Notes: generated by a model not told the origin, from the letters alone. A stretch of 52,030 bases of DNA from Deltaproteobacteria bacterium (GCA_016218765.1 JACRCZ010000119.1:1-52030), one strand, 5' to 3'. Positions 1-8,949 are shown, counted from the first letter of the stretch. Made by a program: numbers and translations.

Positions 1-1
1 C

Positions 2-988
2 GCGGGTGCCGAGACCGCCGGGCCGGCCGGGCCGGCGCCGGACGTCGTGCAGGCCGAGCAGCGCGGTGCGGGCGGCGCGACGCTCGGGTTCGAGACCGTG
101 ACGATGGTCGACGTCCTGTTGCGCCAGGGTCATGTGGACAAGGCGCGCACGACGCTGCAGCGGATCCTGGAGCGCGAGCCCGGGAACGCGGAAGCGCGGC
201 GCCGTCTGGAGGAGCTGGCGGGCCGGGCGGCCCGGGGCGAGGGGCCGCCGGCGCGCGAGGTGCCGGCGCCGGTTTCGGGGACCGCTCTGGGCGACAAGGC
301 GCACCCGGCGAGGGTTGACGAGCCGGTGTTCCGGCCGCACGCGGATCGTCCGCCGGAGCCGATCGGGATCCTGGATTTCGAGGAGCCGCCGCTGGGCTAC
401 GGCCGCGTCTATGCCGGCCTGCTGCCGGTCGAGCCGACGCTGGTGTATTCGTACTGGGAAGTGACGCCCGACGCGGTGGAGGCGGTGCGGCGCAAGCTCG
501 GGGACCCGGAGGCGAAGCTCACGCTGCGCTTCGTGTCGCACCACCCGGAGGCGCCGGCAGGGGGGGCGGTGCGGGACGTCGAGGCGGGGGAGATCGTGGG
601 CGAGTACTTCTTCCTCGACGTGGCGCCCGGATCCAGCAATCGGATGGCGGTCGGGGTGCGGAGTCTGGGCGGGATCTTCGAGCCGATCTGCCACACGGGG
701 ATGGCGACGACGGCGTCCGGGGTGCCGTCGGCGGACACGCGCGAGGTGTGGATCGACGTGGAGCCCCCGGTCGACCGCCCGGCGCCGCTGCCGCAGCCGA
801 TCCGCATCCTGGAGCGCACGGAGGGCACGCCGCAGGAGGCGCTGGCCACCCGGGCGCGCCGCATCGGGCTGGGGGGCCTGCCGGAGGACACGCAGCAGCG
901 GCTGCTCACGCGGCTGCACGAGGTGCTCCGTTCGCTGGCGCGTCCCGGTGCGCTGCCGACGTCGCCGGGGATGGCGCCCCGGGGCTGA
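2..988 (+). CDS. DUF4912-type protein with TPR-like N-terminus (5' partial)
   Basis: The frame is open to the left edge of the window, so the start is probably outside; the first in-window start codon is GTG at 47. A helix pair near visible residues 36-65 (VDVLLRQGHVDKARTTLQ, then EPGNAEARRRLEEL) looks like one TPR unit. A globular domain follows, with LVYSYWEVTPDAVEAVR and a later stretch ending in an EVWIDVEPP strand; this resembles DUF4912 proteins, which are small cytoplasmic beta proteins of unknown biochemistry. The C-terminus is Pro/Arg-rich. No function can be given from the sequence. The 97 bp to the next convergent gene hold nothing I can identify. Confidence 0.7.
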   Translation, partial: AGAETAGPAGPAPDVVQAEQRGAGGATLGFETVTMVDVLLRQGHVDKARTTLQRILEREPGNAEARRRLEELAGRAARGEGPPAREVPAPVSGTALGDKAHPARVDEPVFRPHADRPPEPIGILDFEEPPLGYGRVYAGLLPVEPTLVYSYWEVTPDAVEAVRRKLGDPEAKLTLRFVSHHPEAPAGGAVRDVEAGEIVGEYFFLDVAPGSSNRMAVGVRSLGGIFEPICHTGMATTASGVPSADTREVWIDVEPPVDRPAPLPQPIRILERTEGTPQEALATRARRIGLGGLPEDTQQRLLTRLHEVLRSLARPGALPTSPGMAPRG

Positions 989-1085
989 GGTCCGGGTCCG
1001 TTCAGCTTCAACCCGTCTTGCGGAACCGGTCCACGGTGTCGCGCAGGCTGCTGTGCGCGCGTTTGGCCGTTCGAGGGACCGGCGG

Positions 1086-1538
1086 TCAACGACGAAGCAG
1101 CACGAGGTACGTCTTCTCCACGGCGGGATGATCGGCGTCCTGCGCCGCCAGCACGAACCGCTCGAGTCGCTCCCCTGCCGGCTCGCCGTCCGGGCCCCAG
1201 ACCAGACGATGACGGCGGGACCCGTCGGGAGCCAAGGTCGCGCTTTCCGGGGAGGGGAACCGCATGGCGACGGTGACGGCCCGGGAATCGGGATCGGCCA
1301 CCTCGACGGGGATGGCAAGGCATCGCTCGCGCGACCGGTCGAAGACGGTTCCGGCGCCCGCGGGGGAGACGAATCGCGGTGCGCTGCCCGTCGGGGCATC
1401 GTTCGGAGCGCCGGCGGCCGGCGCTTCCGTTGCGGCGACGACTTCGGCACAGCCGGCGGCGGCGACGACGGCGGCCGTGAAGGCGATGCGGGCGAGCGGC
1501 AGGCGGCGGGTGCAGGAGGCGGGCATTCCGCGCATCAT
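1086..1538 (-). CDS. small putative lipoprotein with Ig/cadherin-like region
   Basis: 150 aa. The N-terminus has a basic stretch, a hydrophobic core and an AAAGC lipobox-like site, so it is probably a lipoprotein or secreted protein. The remainder (IPVEVADPDSRAVTVAMRF, then a VWGPDGEPAG turn and FVLAAQDADHP) has the spacing of a single Ig/cadherin-like beta sandwich of the kind bound through Asp-rich loops; that is an inference. Its ATG overlaps the stop of the upstream protease gene in an ATGA arrangement, with a GAGGAGG Shine-Dalgarno 5 nt upstream, so the two are translationally coupled and probably act together outside the cytoplasm. No enzyme motif is visible. Confidence 0.7.
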   Translation of the reverse strand: MMRGMPASCTRRLPLARIAFTAAVVAAAGCAEVVAATEAPAAGAPNDAPTGSAPRFVSPAGAGTVFDRSRERCLAIPVEVADPDSRAVTVAMRFPSPESATLAPDGSRRHRLVWGPDGEPAGERLERFVLAAQDADHPAVEKTYLVLLRR

Positions 1539-2758
1539 CGATCCTCCTCGTCGGGCGGCAGGATGGCGGCCAGGTAGGCGAGCTCGTCGGCGGCGAAGCG
1601 GCCCGGGGCGCGGCCGGCGAGCTCCGCGCGCTCCTCGAACGGCCGCGCCGACCCGGCTTCCATGAGCATGGCCGGCTCGTCGCCCGGACGGTGCACGGCG
1701 TCCGCCGGGCCGAACGGTTCGGCCAGGCCGAGGGTGTGGGCGACCTCGTGGCTGACGGTCGAGCCGATAAGGCCGCCGAGCGTCCAGACGGCGCAGGCGA
1801 CCAGCCGGTCTCGTCCGGCGGCGGGGCAGCCGATTCCGCCGGGGAGGACGGGAGCGGGCGGGCGGGCGGCATCGGTCTCGTCTGCGGGCCGGCCGCCGCG
1901 GTCGGGCCGCAGTCGATCGAAGATGGCGTCGAAGATGGGCGACGCGAGCGGTGACGGCGCGGCGGCGCGGGGACTGAGGTCGAGGAAGGACTCGACGAAG
2001 ATCCCGCCCCAGGCGGGATTCCCGTCGGCGTCGGTCCGGGCGTCCCAGCCGCCGACGCGGTCGTGCAGGCGGGCATTGCCGACGTCCTTCCCCGGCGTGG
2101 CGTCGTTGCCGAACGCGCCTAGTCCGTTCGGATCGCGACCATCGATGTCCACGGCCGAGTACAGCGCATAGTCCTCGGGGACGGTCTCGCGGAACTCGAC
2201 CCCGGTGCCGGCGAAGTCGCGGCGGACGACGCTCAGGATGCGATCGCGGACGGCGCGATCCATGGCGGCCAGGCCGAACCGTGTGAGCGCCGGGCGCCAA
2301 GCGGGGAGGTAGCGCAGGTGGACGACCTGGCGAGGCGCGCCGATGCGGAGCCGGGCGGAGAACGGCTCGCCCGCCACGCGATTCCCGGCGACCCACGAAA
2401 CGGGACGGATGATGACGGACCACCAGCCGGTCTCGCCGCGGAAGTCGATGATGCGCGCCGGACCGTCGAATTCCTCGACGACGTAGCGGGCGCGCGTGCC
2501 GGACAACACCTCCGGGACGATCTCGACGTCCACCGGACGGGGCCGACCATCGTCCGGCTCGAAGGAGCCGTCCACGTGCAGGAGGGTCATGGCATCGGCT
2601 CCGGCGAGGAAGCCGTGACCGGTGAGTTCCAAGTAGCGGCCCAGGCGGAGCGTGTCCGTTGACAGGCCGGTGACCGCGGCCGCGGCGGGGTCCGACCGCG
2701 CCGGAGGCGGCGCGGCGAGGACGACGGCGACGGCGAACGCGAGGCTGGTCTTCACCAC
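1535..2758 (-). CDS. secreted metzincin-like zinc metalloprotease
   Basis: 407 aa from the GTG at 2758, chosen because GGAGG lies 8 nt upstream and the signal peptide (VKTSLAFAVAVVLAA) then starts at residue 1; a GTG at 2773 would disrupt the signal. After the signal there is an IPT/TIG-like beta region, then a protease domain with HEVAHTLGLAE near residues 337-347 and a probable Met-turn (AMLMEAG). HExxHxxGxx plus a Met-turn is the metzincin signature. The eleventh position, normally His or Asp as third zinc ligand, is Glu here, so activity or metal binding may differ. It is followed, with a 4-bp overlap, by a small putative lipoprotein and preceded by a MopE-type lipoprotein. Confidence 0.75.
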   Translation of the reverse strand: MVKTSLAFAVAVVLAAPPPARSDPAAAAVTGLSTDTLRLGRYLELTGHGFLAGADAMTLLHVDGSFEPDDGRPRPVDVEIVPEVLSGTRARYVVEEFDGPARIIDFRGETGWWSVIIRPVSWVAGNRVAGEPFSARLRIGAPRQVVHLRYLPAWRPALTRFGLAAMDRAVRDRILSVVRRDFAGTGVEFRETVPEDYALYSAVDIDGRDPNGLGAFGNDATPGKDVGNARLHDRVGGWDARTDADGNPAWGGIFVESFLDLSPRAAAPSPLASPIFDAIFDRLRPDRGGRPADETDAARPPAPVLPGGIGCPAAGRDRLVACAVWTLGGLIGSTVSHEVAHTLGLAEPFGPADAVHRPGDEPAMLMEAGSARPFEERAELAGRAPGRFAADELAYLAAILPPDEEDR

Positions 2759-2785
2759 GACGAGTTCCTCCACTCCGGCCGCTGC

Positions 2786-4444
2786 CTAGATCGAGGACAG
2801 GTAGACGCGAACTTCGATCTCGCGCAGATGGGTCCGGTCGTTGGAGACGGCCCAGACGCCGACGCGGACGGCGCAGGCGGAGGGGTCGCAGGCGAGGCGA
2901 CCGGTCGCGGGGAACGCCGCGCCGTACCACCGCTCGCCGGCGTCGACGTTGGCGATGAAGTTGTCGCGGAACGACCCACCTGTGCCTTCGGTGTACATAT
3001 CGGCGCCCCAGCCCAGCCAGCTATCGTCGTAGGCGTACGCGTAGACGCTGACCGACGTGACGCAGGCGGCGAGTTCCGGGTCGAGCTCGAAGACGGCGTG
3101 GGCCCAGGCCGTGTCGCTGCCGTCGCTGAGGAGGACCCAGGGGGCTCCACGGTCGGGGTCAGGGCTGACGGCGTCGCCGTCGACGGTCATCGCGGAGGCG
3201 GAGGCGGTGCCGAGGGAGACCCAGCCGTCGCCACAGCGCGGCCCGCAGCGCTCGTCGCCGGCGCGGCAGTCGTTGTCGACGCCGTCGCCGCAGCGCTCGA
3301 GGGAGTCGGGGTTGACGGCGTCGTCCGAGTCGTCGCAGTCCGGTCCCCAGCAGCCCGGGCCGGCGCCGAAGCCGTCGCCGTCCGCGTCGGTGCAGTCGGG
3401 GGCACACGCTTCGTCGCCTCCGGCGCAGTCGTTGTCGACGCCGTCACCGCAGATCTCCGCGGCGTCCGGGTTGGCGGCGGACTCGGCGTCGTCGCAGTCG
3501 GGTCCCCAGCAGCCGGGACCGACGCCGAAGCCGTCACCGTCCGCGTCGGCGCAGTCGGGGGCGCACGCTTCGTCGCCTCCGGCGCAGTCGTTGTCGGTGC
3601 CGTCACCGCAGATCTCCGCGGCGTCCGGGTTGGCGGCGGAATCGGCGTCGTCGCAGTCGGGTCCCCAGCAGCCGGGGCCGGCGCCGAAGCCGTCGCCGTC
3701 CGCATCCGTGCAGGACGGCGGACACGGCCTGTCCAACCCGTCGCAGTCCTCGTCGACGCCGTTCCCGCAGACCTCGTCGGCGGCCTGGAAGACGCGCGGG
3801 TCGCCGTCGTCGCAGTCGGGGCCGAGGCAGTCGGGTCCTTCACCGAACCGGTCGCCGTCAAGGTCGGTGCAGCGGACGTCGCACGGCCGGTCGGCTCCGT
3901 CGCAGTCCTGGTCGACGCCGTCGCCGCAGGCTTCGAGGGCGTCGGGGTTGGCGGCGGGATCGCGGTCGTCGCAGTCGGGAGCCCAGCAGTCGGGTCCCTC
4001 GCCGAACCCGTCGCCGTCCGTGTCACGGCAGCCGTGCGGGCAGCGAACGTCGGCGTGGTCGCAATCCTGGTCGATGCCGTCGTCGCAGGCTTCCTCGGCC
4101 CCCGGGTGGGCCGATGGGTCGAAGTCGTCGCAGTCGGGGCCGGCGCAACCTGCGCCCTCGCCGTACCCGTCGCCGTCCGCGTCGCGGCAGGCATCGTCGC
4201 AGCGCTCGTCGCCGCCGCGGCAGTCGTCGTCGAGTCCGTTGCCGCAGATCTCCGGGGCGCCGGGATTGGCGAACGGGTTCGAGTCGTTGCAGTCGACTTG
4301 GGGGAACAGGCAGCCCGGATCGGCCTTCTGGCCGAAGCCGTCACCGTCGACGTCGCGACACGTTGAGCTTCCGTCGTCGGCCACGCAGCCGCCGCCGGTC
4401 GCGAGCCCGGTCACCGCGATTGTGGCGAGGATGATGCGTCGCAT
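2786..4444 (-). CDS. lipoprotein with seven MopE-type DxDGDGFG repeats
   Basis: 552 aa with a signal peptide and GGGC lipidation site. Seven consecutive repeats of about 53 residues follow, each with C-x-D-x-DGDGFG, a Trp/Gly-Pro-DCDD loop, an NP-(D/G)A-x-E-x-C-GDGxDxDC block and a closing Cys. This is the MopE/putative metal-binding repeat family; the Asp-rich loops suggest Ca2+ binding and the Cys pairs disulphides, as expected on the cell surface. Repeats 5-7 are the most alike, suggesting recent duplication. The last 150 residues form a separate beta-rich domain (WVSLGTASASAMTVDGDAV onwards) that might bind ligand or carbohydrate. GGAGGAGG lies 8 nt before the ATG. Confidence 0.85.
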   Translation of the reverse strand: MRRIILATIAVTGLATGGGCVADDGSSTCRDVDGDGFGQKADPGCLFPQVDCNDSNPFANPGAPEICGNGLDDDCRGGDERCDDACRDADGDGYGEGAGCAGPDCDDFDPSAHPGAEEACDDGIDQDCDHADVRCPHGCRDTDGDGFGEGPDCWAPDCDDRDPAANPDALEACGDGVDQDCDGADRPCDVRCTDLDGDRFGEGPDCLGPDCDDGDPRVFQAADEVCGNGVDEDCDGLDRPCPPSCTDADGDGFGAGPGCWGPDCDDADSAANPDAAEICGDGTDNDCAGGDEACAPDCADADGDGFGVGPGCWGPDCDDAESAANPDAAEICGDGVDNDCAGGDEACAPDCTDADGDGFGAGPGCWGPDCDDSDDAVNPDSLERCGDGVDNDCRAGDERCGPRCGDGWVSLGTASASAMTVDGDAVSPDPDRGAPWVLLSDGSDTAWAHAVFELDPELAACVTSVSVYAYAYDDSWLGWGADMYTEGTGGSFRDNFIANVDAGERWYGAAFPATGRLACDPSACAVRVGVWAVSNDRTHLREIEVRVYLSSI

Positions 4445-4460
4445 GGTCCGCCTCCTCCCG

Positions 4461-5330
4461 CTACGGATAGGCGACGCAGATGCGCGCCGTGCGCGCGCCC
4501 ACGTCGACGGCGACGACGGTCAGCGAGAACCCGTTGCCGGTTCGTGCCGTCTCTCCTTGCGCCTGGACGACGACGTAGCCGGCCGCGCCGTCCTCGCCCA
4601 GCGTGAGCAGCACTTGCGGCAAGAGCGTGTCGACGTCCGTGAGGGCGAAAGAGAGGGAGTGGCCCGACGAGACGGCGGTATCCATTCCGCCCACCGAGAG
4701 GGTCCGGTCTACAAGTGCACCGATGCAGGCGGGCGGAAGGACTTCGGACGAATCCGCGTCGGCATCCGCATCCGCGTCCGCGTCCGCATCCGCATCCGCG
4801 TCGGCATCCGCATCCGCGTCGGCATCCGCATCCGCGTCGGCATCCGCATCCGCGTCGGCATCCGCATCCGCGTCCGCGCCCGCATCCGCGTCCGCGTCCG
4901 CATCCGCGTCGGCGTCGGCATCCGCGTCGGCGTCGGCATCCGCGTCCGCGTCCGCGTCCGCGCCCGTGCAGGGCGGGTCCTGGCCATCGCAGTTCTCATC
5001 GACCCCGTTGCCGCAGATCTCGGCCGCGCCCGGGTTCACTTCGGGGTTCCCGTCGTCGCAATCGCGCTGAAGGAACGAGCAGACGTCGGACGCGGTGGCG
5101 CCGTAGCCGTCGCCGTCGTCGTCGACGCAATCCTCGAGGTCGTCGTCGGAGCCGACAGCGCAGGCCTGGGCGGCGATCCAGGCGAGCGCGGCGGGCAGGG
5201 CCAGCGCGGCCCGGGGTGCGTGGACCCTGCGCGGCGCGTCCCGTGACCCCAGTCGGATCCGGCCGGGGGTCGTGACGTTGCCGTCGTACGCTCGCGTGAT
5301 TGTTGGTTCCTTCGAAGGTGTGGTTTCCAT
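4461..5330 (-). CDS. MopE-repeat surface protein with long Asp-Ala dipeptide tract
   Basis: 289 aa. A long basic n-region precedes a hydrophobic segment (ALALPAALAWIAAQACA), then one MopE-type repeat (DDDGDGYGA, DCDDGNPEVNPGA, CGNGVDENCDG). About 75 residues of almost pure Asp-Ala dipeptides follow, with a single Gly interruption, then a C-terminal beta domain of about 95 residues (SSGHSLSFALTDVDTLLPQV). I infer a surface-anchored protein whose acidic tract acts as an extended spacer or cation-rich stalk. AGGAGGA lies about 6 nt before the ATG. It lies 16 bp upstream of the seven-repeat gene on the same strand, so they probably share a transcript. Confidence 0.8.
   Translation of the reverse strand: METTPSKEPTITRAYDGNVTTPGRIRLGSRDAPRRVHAPRAALALPAALAWIAAQACAVGSDDDLEDCVDDDGDGYGATASDVCSFLQRDCDDGNPEVNPGAAEICGNGVDENCDGQDPPCTGADADADADADADADADADADADADADAGADADADADADADADADADADADADADADADADADADADADADSSEVLPPACIGALVDRTLSVGGMDTAVSSGHSLSFALTDVDTLLPQVLLTLGEDGAAGYVVVQAQGETARTGNGFSLTVVAVDVGARTARICVAYP
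4741..4968 (-). repeat. tandem coding repeat for Asp-Ala tract
   Basis: On the plus strand the tract alternates GCATCC/GCGTCG/GCGTCC hexamers. Near 4786-4870 an 18-bp unit (GCATCCGCATCCGCGTCG) recurs in tandem at least four times. All units keep the frame, so copy-number change would alter only the length of the Asp-Ala spacer. It is likely to be a slippage-prone locus. Confidence 0.85.
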
Positions 5331-5465
5331 CGTCGTCCTCCTGGCGGGGGAGACAGTGCGACGACCGTGCCATGCGTGTGCGGGCGAAAGTCCCTACGAA
5401 CTTGCGCTGGGATGTACTAAGGTGGAGTGAGCCGTGGGGTCTTTGGGGGACGCCGATTCGCGAGC

Positions 5466-7523
5466 ATGGAGTTCGAGGCGGGGACGATTTTCGGGCCGTA
5501 CCGCATCCTGGCCCGCATCGGGCGGGGGGGGATGGCGGAGATCTACCTGGCGAGTCGCACGGGCCCCGGCGGTTTTTCTCGCGACGTGGTCTTGAAGCGG
5601 ATCCTGCCGCAACGAGCGGCGGATCCGGAGTTCGTGCGGATGTTCGTCGACGAGGCGGGGCTCCTTTCCCGGCTGACGCACTCGAACATCGCCCAGGTGT
5701 ACGAGTTCGGGGAGATCGAGGGCAGCCACTATCTGGCGATGGAGTACGTGCGCGGCATCTCGCTGGACCGGCTGATCCGCGTGTTCGAGCGGCCCGGACT
5801 TCCGATCGCGCACGCGGCGAGAATCGCGGCGGAGGTCGCGCGCGGGCTGGACCACGCGCACCGGGCGACGGATGCCCGGGGCCGGCCGCTGGCCATCGTC
5901 CATCGGGACGTCAGCCCGACCAACGTGCTGGTGTCGTACGAGGGCGAGGTCAAGCTGATCGACTTCGGCATCGCGCGATCGGCGGTGCGAGCGACCGAGA
6001 CGGCCGCGGGGACGGTGAAGGGCAAGGTCCGGTACATGTCGCCGGAACAGTGCCGCGGCCGGCCGTTGGATCCCCGCAGTGACGTGTTCTCGCTGGGCAT
6101 CGTGTTGTGGGAGGCATTGACGGGCGAGCTGCTCTTTCCGCAGTCCGAGACCTTCGACGTGATGGAGGCAATCGTTCAGCAGCCGATCGTGCCGCCGAGC
6201 GTGCGGCGGCCGGAGGTTCCGCCCGAGTTGGACGGGGTGGTGCTGCGGGCGTTGGCGAAGACGCCGGAGGAAAGATACGGGGCGGCGGGCGACATGGCGC
6301 AGGCGCTCGACGCGTTTCTGGCGGAGCGACGGCTGCTCTCCAACGCGCAGCTTCTGTCCGAGTTGTTGCGCATGCGTTTTGCGCCGTCGCTGGTCGTGCC
6401 CGTGGACGGGCCGCGGAGCGCAGCGGAGGGGCTGGCCGAGACGGTAGCCGCGACGGCGGGGGCGACGCTCCACCTGGCGGCGCGAGACGGCCGCGGCGCG
6501 GCCGTGTCGTCGATCCCGTCTCCGGAGGGAGCTCGGCGGCCGGCGGAGATTCCCGTCGCCCGCCTGGTGCTTCCGTCGCCGGCGACGGGAGTCACGACGG
6601 GGGTCACGCCGATGACGCCCCGGGGGACCGTGGTCGATCGTGGCGGGGACTTGCGGGGCGGAGGGCCTTTCGACGGAGCCCTGGGCGGGCCGGCGTCGAG
6701 GTGGAGGGACGCGGAGGCAGAGACGGCATCCGGGGCCGCGGGCTCCGTGACGGGGCGCGAGGTCCCTTCGGGTCCGGACGGCGACCGGAGCGAGCGTCGG
6801 CGGGGAACGGGGTCGCGGACGGCGGTGCGCGGGCGGGCGCGGCTCCGGAAGATCCTGCCGTGGGCGGCGGTCGGGGCGGCGATCGTCGTCGCTGCGATCG
6901 TCGTCGTTTCCGGTCGCAGCCCGGAGGGAGTCGGGACCGGGAGCGCGCCGCCCGAGGTTTCGGCTTCCGCGGCGGGCGGGGCGAGGGCGCGTCCGGACCG
7001 GGGGGACGCGGGGGGGGACGACTCCGAGGACGGCCGGGCGCGATCGGCTCCGCTGCCGGCTGGGGCCGGCGGATCCGGGGGTTCCGGAGAGGGAGGGGCG
7101 ACTCCCGCGGCGGACGGGGCGGAAGTCCGCGCCGGGGATGAACGGGGAGTGCGAGGCGGAGACGGAGGGGGCGTCCACGGGGCGGACGGCGGGGACGTCG
7201 GCGACGAGGCCGGAAGGGGCGACGGCGCGGCCGAGGGGGATTCGGGCGGGGGGCCCGGACTTGGCGTGGCGTCCGGCGGTGAGGAAGGCGCAGCGCGCGA
7301 AGCCCCGACCGGACGGGTGCGGCTGGACAGCACGCCGTGGTCGGTGGTGACGTGGCGTGGGCGGCGATTGGGCGAAACGCCGGTGCTGGACGCCGAGCTG
7401 CCGGCGGGAACGCAGCAGTTCGTGTTCACCGACGAGGAAGGGCGCCGCTACCGCTGTTCGGTGCGGGTGGTGGCGCACGAGCTGGTGAAGGTCCGGTTCG
7501 ATCTCGCGGCCGAGTGCCGGTGA
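5466..7523 (+). CDS. transmembrane Hanks-type Ser/Thr protein kinase with PEGA-like tail
   Basis: 685 aa from the ATG at 5466, which places the start 9 residues before the FGPYRILARIGRGGMAEIYLA glycine loop; an in-frame GTG at 5427 would add 13 residues. Kinase residues are present: Lys44 in VVLKRI, HRDVSPTN at 147-154 (Asp148), DFGIA from 167 and MSPEQ at 191. HRDVSPxN is the variant common in myxobacterial kinases. A Gly/Arg/Asp-rich juxtamembrane linker leads to one transmembrane helix near 462-482, then a low-complexity region and a PEGA-like beta domain (RVRLDSTPWSVVTWRGRRLGETPV) near 616-685. The next gene encodes an FHA-domain sigma54 activator, a plausible phosphorylation target or reader. 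Confidence 0.92.
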   Translation: MEFEAGTIFGPYRILARIGRGGMAEIYLASRTGPGGFSRDVVLKRILPQRAADPEFVRMFVDEAGLLSRLTHSNIAQVYEFGEIEGSHYLAMEYVRGISLDRLIRVFERPGLPIAHAARIAAEVARGLDHAHRATDARGRPLAIVHRDVSPTNVLVSYEGEVKLIDFGIARSAVRATETAAGTVKGKVRYMSPEQCRGRPLDPRSDVFSLGIVLWEALTGELLFPQSETFDVMEAIVQQPIVPPSVRRPEVPPELDGVVLRALAKTPEERYGAAGDMAQALDAFLAERRLLSNAQLLSELLRMRFAPSLVVPVDGPRSAAEGLAETVAATAGATLHLAARDGRGAAVSSIPSPEGARRPAEIPVARLVLPSPATGVTTGVTPMTPRGTVVDRGGDLRGGGPFDGALGGPASRWRDAEAETASGAAGSVTGREVPSGPDGDRSERRRGTGSRTAVRGRARLRKILPWAAVGAAIVVAAIVVVSGRSPEGVGTGSAPPEVSASAAGGARARPDRGDAGGDDSEDGRARSAPLPAGAGGSGGSGEGGATPAADGAEVRAGDERGVRGGDGGGVHGADGGDVGDEAGRGDGAAEGDSGGGPGLGVASGGEEGAAREAPTGRVRLDSTPWSVVTWRGRRLGETPVLDAELPAGTQQFVFTDEEGRRYRCSVRVVAHELVKVRFDLAAECR

Positions 7524-7564
7524 GGTGGTGGTGGGCCGGTGGTGCGGGCGGCTCCCGACGGGGC

Positions 7565-7570
7565 TATAGT
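7565..7570 (+). promoter_or_regulatory. -10-like TATAGT before FHA-sigma54 activator gene
   Basis: TATAGT ends 8 nt before the ATG at 7579, which itself has no Shine-Dalgarno. I see no good -35 at 16-18 nt. If used, transcription would begin at or next to the A of the start codon, giving a leaderless mRNA separate from the kinase transcript. Confidence 0.4.
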
Positions 7571-7578
7571 CGGCCGCC

Positions 7579-8949
7579 ATGAAGCCTGTCGAAGAAGAGG
7601 GCGTCGGGACCGAGGTCGATCATGCGGCGTTCCGCGAGCGGCCTGCGGGGCCGATGCGATGTGTGCTGGTCGTGATCGACGGGGCGGACAGCGGGCGGGC
7701 GGCTTCGCTGGGAAACGAGCCGGTGACGATCGGGTCGGAGGCGGGGTGTTCGCTACGGCTGGAGGATCCGACGGTCTCGCGGACGCATGCGACGGTGCAG
7801 GCGGCGCCGGGGGGCTTCCTGGTCACGGACCACGGCTCGACGAACGGAACGCTCTACGAGGGCTGTCGGGTCGCGCAGGCGGTTGTGGGGCCGGGGTCGG
7901 TACTGCGCGTGGGTCGGACGTCGCTGCTGGTGCGCCCGGAGGGGAGCGCGGAGGCGATCGCGCCGTCACCGCGGAAGGCGTTCGGGCAGCTCGTGTCGGA
8001 GAGCGTGGCGATGCGCCGGCTGTTCGCGGTGCTGGAGCAGGTGGCGGGGACGGAGAGCACGGTGTTGCTCGAGGGGGAGACGGGGACGGGGAAGGAGCTG
8101 GCGGCGTTCGCGGTGCACGAGACGAGTCCGCGCCGGGCGGGACCGTTCGTGGTCTTCGACTGCGCGGCGGTGCCGCGCGACCTGATCGAGAGCGAGCTGT
8201 TCGGACACCTCCGCGGGTCGTTCACGGGTGCGGCGCACGATCGGCCGGGGGCGTTCGTGCGCGCGGCCGGGGGGACGATCTTCCTGGACGAGCTGAGCGC
8301 GCTGCCATTGGACCTGCAACCGAAGCTGCTGCGGGTGCTGGAGGCGCGTTCGGTGAAGCCCGTGGGCGGCGACGAGCCGCAGGCGGTGGACGTACGCGTC
8401 ATTGCGGCGGCGAACACGGACATCGAGGCCGAGGTCCGGGCGGGGCGGGTGCGGGCGGATCTGTTCTACCGGCTGTCGGTGGTGCACGTGCGGATCCCGC
8501 CCCTGCGTCGCCGGCCGGAGGACATCGCCCCGATCGTGCGGCGACTTCTCGCGCGGCTGGGGTGTCCCGATCCGGGCGAGATCTCCGGCCCGGGACTCGA
8601 TCGGCTCGTGGCACACTCGTGGCCCGGCAACGTCCGCGAGCTGCGCAACGTGATCGAGCGGGCCGTGGCGCTGGCCGGCGGAACGCCGCCGCCTTTCCTG
8701 CAGATGCGCATCGACCTCGGTGCCGGGTGGGAAACGGACGAGCTGCGGGTGCACATCGAGAAGCCGTACGTCGAGGCGAAGGAGCGGCTGCTGGAGGAGT
8801 TCGAGCGGCGCTACCTGGGGGAGCTGATGCGGCGCTGCGAGGACAACATCTCGCTCGCCTCGCGGGTCTCGGCCCTGGACCGGAAGCACCTGCGGAGGCT
8901 CCTGCGGCGCCACGGTTTCGTGGCGGGCCCGATGGAGGACGACGAGTAG
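7579..8949 (+). CDS. FHA-domain sigma54-dependent transcriptional activator (EBP)
   Basis: 456 aa. An FHA domain (residues about 27-118, with VSRTHATV and DHGSTNGTLYEG) replaces the receiver domain of NtrC-type proteins, so the input is expected to be a phosphothreonine peptide. The AAA+ domain has Walker A GETGTGKE (166-173), Walker B GGTIFLDEL (231-239) and a C-terminal WPGNVRELRNVIERA sensor region. The sigma54-contact loop reads GSFTGA instead of GAFTGA, a substitution to note because this loop touches sigma54. A Fis-type HTH ends the protein (ISLASRVSALDRKHLRRLLRRHGF, shown here in part: SALDRKHLRRLLRRH). It lies 55 bp after the Ser/Thr kinase gene, a kinase-to-activator pairing frequent in myxobacteria. 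Confidence 0.92.
   Translation: MKPVEEEGVGTEVDHAAFRERPAGPMRCVLVVIDGADSGRAASLGNEPVTIGSEAGCSLRLEDPTVSRTHATVQAAPGGFLVTDHGSTNGTLYEGCRVAQAVVGPGSVLRVGRTSLLVRPEGSAEAIAPSPRKAFGQLVSESVAMRRLFAVLEQVAGTESTVLLEGETGTGKELAAFAVHETSPRRAGPFVVFDCAAVPRDLIESELFGHLRGSFTGAAHDRPGAFVRAAGGTIFLDELSALPLDLQPKLLRVLEARSVKPVGGDEPQAVDVRVIAAANTDIEAEVRAGRVRADLFYRLSVVHVRIPPLRRRPEDIAPIVRRLLARLGCPDPGEISGPGLDRLVAHSWPGNVRELRNVIERAVALAGGTPPPFLQMRIDLGAGWETDELRVHIEKPYVEAKERLLEEFERRYLGELMRRCEDNISLASRVSALDRKHLRRLLRRHGFVAGPMEDDE

Noticed and set aside
409..2076. Long minus-strand open frame overlapping the DUF4912 gene
   Set aside because: Arg/Pro/Ser-rich, crosses the end of a real minus-strand gene and has no domain.
2828..4366. Plus-strand frame with repeated VDAVAADL-type words
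   Set aside because: Antisense reading of the MopE repeats; the minus strand has signal peptide, Cys pairing and RBS.
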